Assembly (NCBI RefSeq): GCF_900100345.1
Contig: NZ_FMTT01000017.1
Coordinates: 41,847 to 105,846 of the forward strand
Direction of reading: 5' to 3'
Source: Paenibacillus tianmuensis
Lineage (GTDB): Bacteria > Bacillota > Bacilli > Paenibacillales > NBRC-103111
Length of the DNA stretch: 64,000 nucleotides
Shown here piece after piece: positions 63,260-64,000 of the stretch; within the stretch, counting starts at the first letter, position 1, and each line of letters begins with the position of its first letter. A model generated the notes under the pieces. It had not been told where the DNA came from. It worked only from the letters and a program-made list of their open reading frames with translations, and did not search any database. Position numbers and translations under genes: made by a program.

Positions 63260-63907
63260 ATTAAGTTTTTTGGCCGAAACTCCGTAGAGGTCTTGCGTGA
63301 TGTTAAGATGAGGCAATGCCTTCCAAACCGTTCCGTCTGTAGAAGTTGCAATATACCCGCCATTTCCAACAGTGATGAATCTTCCGTTATCGGAATCAAA
63401 TACAACTTTATTTAAGGTAGTTCCTGAACTTTGCGTTGTGGTCCAGGATGAGCCATCAAGCAATTTCATGACAAGTCCATTAGTCCCCACTGTAATATAC
63501 ATATTGTTTCCAAAAGTTACGCTTTTTAAAGATCAGCCAAAGGGAACGGGGGTATAATGATGAGATACTGCCCAGTCCTTACCATTTGTAGAGAGTGCCG
63601 TAATACCTTATAAGTGTCCGCTTGCCCCACGGAAACAAACTTTCCATTTCCATAAGTTACATCCGTAACGGAACCATCGCTACTAAAGCCTGAAGATCCG
63701 CCAGACCATTTCTCTCCATCATTTGAGACGAGAGAAACGGGCCATAGATTAAATTGACCGACCGAAACGAATATACCATTCCCGTATGCTGAAGCTTTGA
63801 CAATACCATTGAAGACTCCTGTGGGGGAATTATTATTAGATTTACTACCAGCTATCGTATTTTTCCAATTAACACCATTGTCAGATACATATCCACGGGA
63901 AATGATT
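63254..63907 (-). pseudogene. Decayed beta-propeller (BNR/YCF48-like repeat) gene
   Basis: Minus-strand reading gives repeats of the form YGNGKFVSVGQ ... STDGxxW (ASAYGNGIFVSVGQ, SNDGEKWSGG, VTYGNGKFVSVGQ, LSTNGKDWAVS, VTFGNNMYITVGTNG, TSTDGTVWKAL). A frameshift near 63605-63612 and an in-frame TGA at 63533-63535 break the frame, and the 5' end is cut at about 63908 by a putative IS end. The 3' end VSAKKLND-stop is intact. Such propellers occur in secreted Paenibacillus proteins. Confidence 0.75.
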
Positions 63908-63908
63908 A

Positions 63909-64000
63909 GGGCGTGTCTGAAAACTCATCATAGTGGAACTACTTCAACAAAATCATGGCAGAAGCCAAAAAAGCAAAGCTCAAAAAGTTTCGAGAAAGTT
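63909..64000 (+). mobile_element. Putative left end of another insertion sequence (partial)
   Basis: GGGCGTGTCTGAAAACTC at 63909 resembles terminal repeats of IS5-like elements, and it interrupts the propeller pseudogene frame. A short frame starting ATG 63955 (AEAKKAKLKKFRES) runs off the window. Family not determined. Confidence 0.4.

Noticed and set aside
1..64000. tRNA, rRNA genes and CRISPR arrays
   Set aside because: No cloverleaf-like, rRNA-like or regularly spaced repeat sequences were noticed on either strand; a dedicated scan was not possible.

Overview
The window is a chromosomal segment of an endospore-forming, motile, S-layer-bearing Firmicute, most likely Paenibacillaceae (Paenibacillus/Cohnella/Brevibacillus-like). 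The evidence is the set of sporulation genes (spoIID, spoIIQ, spoIIID, an alpha/beta SASP), three SLH-domain surface proteins next to csaB, the Bacillus-type order degS-degU-comFA-comFC-yvyF-flgM-flgN-flgK-flgL-yviE-fliW-csrA-hag, the DUF5693-csaB pair, and strong GGAGG ribosome-binding sites with many TTG and GTG starts.

Layout. 1-2.8 kb: end of the complex I operon (nuoM partial, nuoN). 3-5.5 kb: secreted subtilisin with a C-terminal SLH anchor. 5.6-13.2 kb: envelope/sporulation block (DUF1146, murA, spoIID, spoIIQ, spoIIID, mbl, flhO, flhP, EpuA-like). 13.3-20.7 kb: lipid and wall-polymer genes (CDP-alcohol phosphatidyltransferase, fabZ, phosphoglucomutase, DUF5693, csaB, wecA/tagO). 20.9-30.1 kb: surface proteins (a 1263-aa SLH protein, a small secreted protein, a 1039-aa S-layer protein with a long leader, a secreted hypothetical). 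30.2-34.6 kb: SASP, metK, phosphodiester glycosidase. 34.7-48.3 kb: degSU, competence and the late flagellar operon, with a flagellin-linked glycosyltransferase between hag and flaG. 48.3-52.5 kb: a minus-strand block with fliD, a second glycosyltransferase and a truncated oxidoreductase. 52.7-54.3 kb: decayed ISL3 and IS1380 elements. 54.4-61.6 kb: an AT-rich plus-strand sugar island (glycosyltransferase, CDP-glucose synthesis and dehydration, C-methyltransferase, 3,5-epimerase-like protein, two acyltransferases, a reductase-like protein). 61.9-64 kb: an intact ISL3 element inserted at the stop codon of a decayed beta-propeller gene, then the edge of another putative IS.

How the parts work together. 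WecA/TagO-like initiation of a wall polymer, its pyruvylation by CsaB and SLH-domain proteins form one surface-anchoring system. FlgM, FliW and CsrA are the regulators of flagellin synthesis, and the hag leader carries a sigma-D promoter plus two recognisable CsrA-type sites. The glycosyltransferases beside hag and fliD, with the CDP-sugar island, suggest that flagellin or another surface structure carries an unusual C-methylated, acetylated 6-deoxy sugar.

The most interesting observation is this CDP-sugar island. It lacks the C3-dehydrase route expected for CDP-4-keto-6-deoxyglucose. It also contains a G9 and a G8 homopolymer inside two consecutive-pathway genes, and a third G8 lies in flhO. 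This would fit phase-variable glycan and motility expression. All calls are from reading the sequence; no database search was run, and base-composition statements are by eye.
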